A stretch of 24,231 nucleotides of DNA from an uncultured Lachnospiraceae bacterium. GTDB taxonomy: Bacteria; Bacillota; Clostridia; Lachnospirales; Lachnospiraceae. Below the pieces are notes generated by a model, which saw only the letters and a list, made by a program, of their open reading frames with translations, did no database searches and was not told the origin of the DNA. Below, one piece after another: positions 22,595-24,231 of this stretch; position 1 is the stretch's first letter; the number at the start of each line of letters is the position of its first letter. The stretch is taken from NCBI GenBank assembly GCA_910588815.1, contig CAJUQY010000044.1:1-24231 (forward strand), given 5' to 3'. The position numbers were made by a program, and so were the translations under genes.

Positions 22595-22623
22595 ATTATA
22601 TATGAGGATATTTGCTTTGTCAA
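22595..22623 (-). promoter_or_regulatory. Consensus sigma-A promoter of the HxlR gene
   Basis: On the minus strand, TTGACA (complement of 22618-22623) and TATAAT (complement of 22595-22600) are separated by exactly 17 bases: a perfect consensus promoter. Such strength suggests the gene is held down by a repressor, likely its own product. The plus-strand promoter for the reductase gene is not clear; TTTATG/TTATAT around 22573-22601 is a weak candidate. Confidence 0.8.
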
Positions 22624-22661
22624 TCTTATCATTTTAATTAGAAAAAAGTGAGGTAATGGTT

Positions 22662-23228
22662 ATGAGAAAAAGATTGAACATTACAGAAGGTATTTTCCCG
22701 ATGCCGGTTCTGATGGTTGCTGCTTACAATGAAGACGGCAGTGTAAATGTTATGAATGCTGCGTGGGGGACAATGCAGGCGCGGGACCATGTTGCATTGG
22801 TTCTCTCTGAATCACACAAGACAGTGAAAAACATTAAAGCAAGAGGAGCGTTTACTGTCAGCATTGCCGATGCGGCCCATGTGACGGAAGCCGATTACTT
22901 TGGCATCGAGTCCGGCAACAAAGTATCTGATAAGTTTGCAAAAAGCGGTCTTACTGCCAGCAAAGCAGAAATCGTAGACGCCCCGGTAATCAACGAATTT
23001 CCTCTCTGTCTGGAATGTGAATTTATCGAATATCAGGATAATAAATATGGATGCGGCGTGATTGGTAAGGTTGTAAATGTGACCGCTGATGAAAGCGTCA
23101 TGGCAGAAGGAAAAGTGGATATGTCACTGGTCAATGCGATTGCCTTTGATCCTTATACGCATGGCTACTATAAGGTAACGGAACGAGTTGGCGAAGCATT
23201 CAAAGATGGAACGCAGCTAAAAAAATAG
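22662..23228 (+). CDS. Flavin reductase-like (FMN-binding split barrel) protein
   Basis: 188-residue cytosolic protein of the flavin reductase-like domain family. Start ATG 22662 is chosen because GTGAGG (22648-22653) is 8 bases away; ATG 22656 is only 2 bases from it. The typical split-barrel pattern is seen: PMPVLMVAAYNEDGSVNVMNAAWGT (in two parts), VALVLSESHKTVKNIKARGAFTVSIA, then the FGIESGNKVSDKF loop and FPLCLECEFIE. Relatives bind FMN and reduce flavins, quinones or other small electrophiles with NAD(P)H. It is probably induced through the divergent HxlR regulator. The physiological substrate is unknown. Confidence 0.88.
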   Translation: MRKRLNITEGIFPMPVLMVAAYNEDGSVNVMNAAWGTMQARDHVALVLSESHKTVKNIKARGAFTVSIADAAHVTEADYFGIESGNKVSDKFAKSGLTASKAEIVDAPVINEFPLCLECEFIEYQDNKYGCGVIGKVVNVTADESVMAEGKVDMSLVNAIAFDPYTHGYYKVTERVGEAFKDGTQLKK

Positions 23229-23264
23229 CGGAGGCCGGCGGCTTTTCCATATCCGGACAGCAAA

Positions 23265-23300
23265 GGCGGGAAAGCCCTGAAATGGTTTCCCGCCCATTTT
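23265..23300 (+). terminator. Probable terminator after the flavin reductase-like gene
   Basis: GGCGGGAAA (23265-23273) pairs perfectly with TTTCCCGCC (23286-23294) around a 12-base loop. A T-rich but interrupted stretch (CATTTTG) follows. Confidence 0.75.
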
Positions 23301-23320
23301 GATGTTCTTTTCCCACAATT

Positions 23321-23347
23321 TTAGCACTCGCCCCTTGACAGTGCTAA
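23321..23347. promoter_or_regulatory. CIRCE element (HrcA operator) before clpB
   Basis: TTAGCACTC (23321-23329), a 9-base spacer, then CAGTGCTAA (23339-23347). This matches the CIRCE consensus TTAGCACTC-N9-GAGTGCTAA except for one base. HrcA bound here would cover the -35 of the clpB promoter and release it on heat shock. Confidence 0.93.
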
Positions 23348-23363
23348 CAACCTGTGCTATTAT
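23335..23363 (+). promoter_or_regulatory. Heat-shock promoter of clpB
   Basis: TTGACA (23335-23340) and TATTAT (23358-23363) are 17 bases apart, with TGC before the -10. The -35 lies inside the CIRCE element, so this is a strong promoter kept off by HrcA. Confidence 0.85.
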
Positions 23364-23423
23364 ACAGAATGAAATGAATGTTATATTACATGTAGAACAG
23401 ATGGAAGCGCAGGAGGTGTCTTT

Positions 23424-24231
23424 ATGAATATCAATAAATTCACGCAGAATTCACTGCAGGCGGTACAGAACTGTGAAAGGCTGGCTTCTGAATATGGAAA
23501 TCAGGAGATCGATCAGGAGCATTTGTTGGCGGGGCTTCTTTCCCTGGACGACAGCCTGATCAAAAAGATGGTCGTCAAGATGGAGATCCAGCCGGAGTAT
23601 TTCACGGAACGGGTGGAGGAAGTGATCAGCCGGAAGCCCAAAGTGTCCGGTGATGTAAAGCTTTATGTGAGTCAGGAGCTGAATAAGGTGCTGGTAAGCG
23701 CCGAGGATGAGGCAAAGCAGATGGGGGACGAGTATGTGTCCGTGGAGCATTTGTTTCTGGCTTTGTTAAAATATCCCAATAAGGCGTTAAAGGAGTTGTT
23801 TGCGGAATTTGGCATTACCAGGGAGCGGTTTTTGCAGGCCCTCTCCACGGTTCGGGGAAATCAGCGGGTGACCAGTGATAATCCGGAGGCCACCTATGAT
23901 ACGCTGGCGAAATACGGTACGGATTTGGTGGAGCGGGCCAGAAAGCAGGAGCTTGATCCGGTCATCGGGCGAGATACGGAGATCCGGAATGTGATTCGGA
24001 TCCTGTCCAGGAAGACAAAGAATAATCCGGTGCTGATCGGCGAGCCGGGCGTGGGCAAGACGGCCGTGGCGGAAGGGCTGGCCCAGCGGATTGTCCGGGG
24101 AGATGTGCCGGAGGGCCTTAAGGACAAGACGGTGTTTTCTCTGGATATGGGAGCACTGGTGGCCGGGGCCAAGTACCGGGGCGAGTTTGAGGAACGGCTG
24201 AAGGCGGTTCTGGAGGAAGTCAAAAAGAGCG
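23424..24231 (+). CDS. clpB: ATP-dependent disaggregase ClpB, N-terminal part (cut by right edge)
   Basis: 269 codons are present. The start ATG 23424 follows AGGAGG at good spacing. Residues 1-145 form the double Clp N-terminal repeat (FTQNSLQAVQNCERLA, QEIDQEHLLAGLL, then YVSVEHLFLALLKYP). Next comes the first AAA+ module: LDPVIGRDTEIRNVIRIL, Walker A GEPGVGKT, and the start of the LDMGALVAGAKYRGEFEERLK pore-loop region (written as one family motif of 21 residues, of which GAKYRGEFEERLK is diagnostic). With DnaK, ClpB dissolves protein aggregates after stress. The middle domain that separates ClpB from ClpC lies beyond the window, but the sequence character and CIRCE control favour ClpB. 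Confidence 0.9.
   Translation, partial: MNINKFTQNSLQAVQNCERLASEYGNQEIDQEHLLAGLLSLDDSLIKKMVVKMEIQPEYFTERVEEVISRKPKVSGDVKLYVSQELNKVLVSAEDEAKQMGDEYVSVEHLFLALLKYPNKALKELFAEFGITRERFLQALSTVRGNQRVTSDNPEATYDTLAKYGTDLVERARKQELDPVIGRDTEIRNVIRILSRKTKNNPVLIGEPGVGKTAVAEGLAQRIVRGDVPEGLKDKTVFSLDMGALVAGAKYRGEFEERLKAVLEEVKKS

Noticed and set aside
1..24231. Looked for CRISPR arrays, tRNA or rRNA genes, insertion sequences, integrases and attachment sites
   Set aside because: No regular spaced repeats, no recognisable tRNA or rRNA sequence, and no transposase or integrase protein were seen. The 52-bp duplication has no spacers and only two units. Island borders could not be defined from direct repeats.

Overview
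The window looks like chromosomal DNA from a fairly GC-rich Clostridia member, probably Lachnospiraceae. The grounds are gene content and style: strong AGGAGG-type ribosome sites, sigma-A promoters, a CIRCE/HrcA site before clpB, an HxlR regulator, a MATE pump and a LivJHMGF transporter. There is no rRNA or tRNA to fix the taxon. Three blocks of ordinary genes surround an accessory island.

Positions 1-7484 are metabolism and transport. A KDPG-type aldolase (cut by the left edge) diverges from a LysR regulator. After a 303-base regulatory gap holding a 106-bp imperfect inverted repeat, a complete branched-chain amino acid ABC transporter follows: lipoprotein, two permeases, two ATPases. A PLP aminotransferase comes next, separated from it by a 52-bp tandem duplication and closed by a terminator.

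Positions 7501-9551 hold two minus-strand genes, a CPBP (CAAX-like) membrane protease and a Fic-domain protein. The Fic gene diverges from the main island.

Positions 9790-20606 are the most interesting part. From a near-consensus promoter runs a tight operon: HsdM-like adenine methyltransferase, a second divergent adenine methyltransferase, an HsdS specificity subunit with an extra C-terminal region of about 140 residues, a small unrecognised protein, an ABC/AAA-type ATPase and an HNH nuclease. No HsdR translocase/nuclease is present. The ATPase-HNH pair has the layout of Septu (PtuA-PtuB), so the locus reads as a Type I modification module coupled to a Septu-like effector. Two overlapping WYL-domain genes follow (after a perfect-armed hairpin with one mismatch), then a terminator and an RtcB RNA ligase. 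My working idea is a modification-gated antiphage system under WYL control, with RtcB either an integral RNA-repair component or an independent neighbour.

Positions 20669-24231 return to ordinary content: a MATE efflux protein with a clear promoter, a divergent HxlR regulator / flavin-reductase-like pair with a possible operator, and the start of clpB under a CIRCE-overlapped promoter, cut by the right edge.

All family calls rest on reading motifs and overall protein character by eye; no database search was possible.
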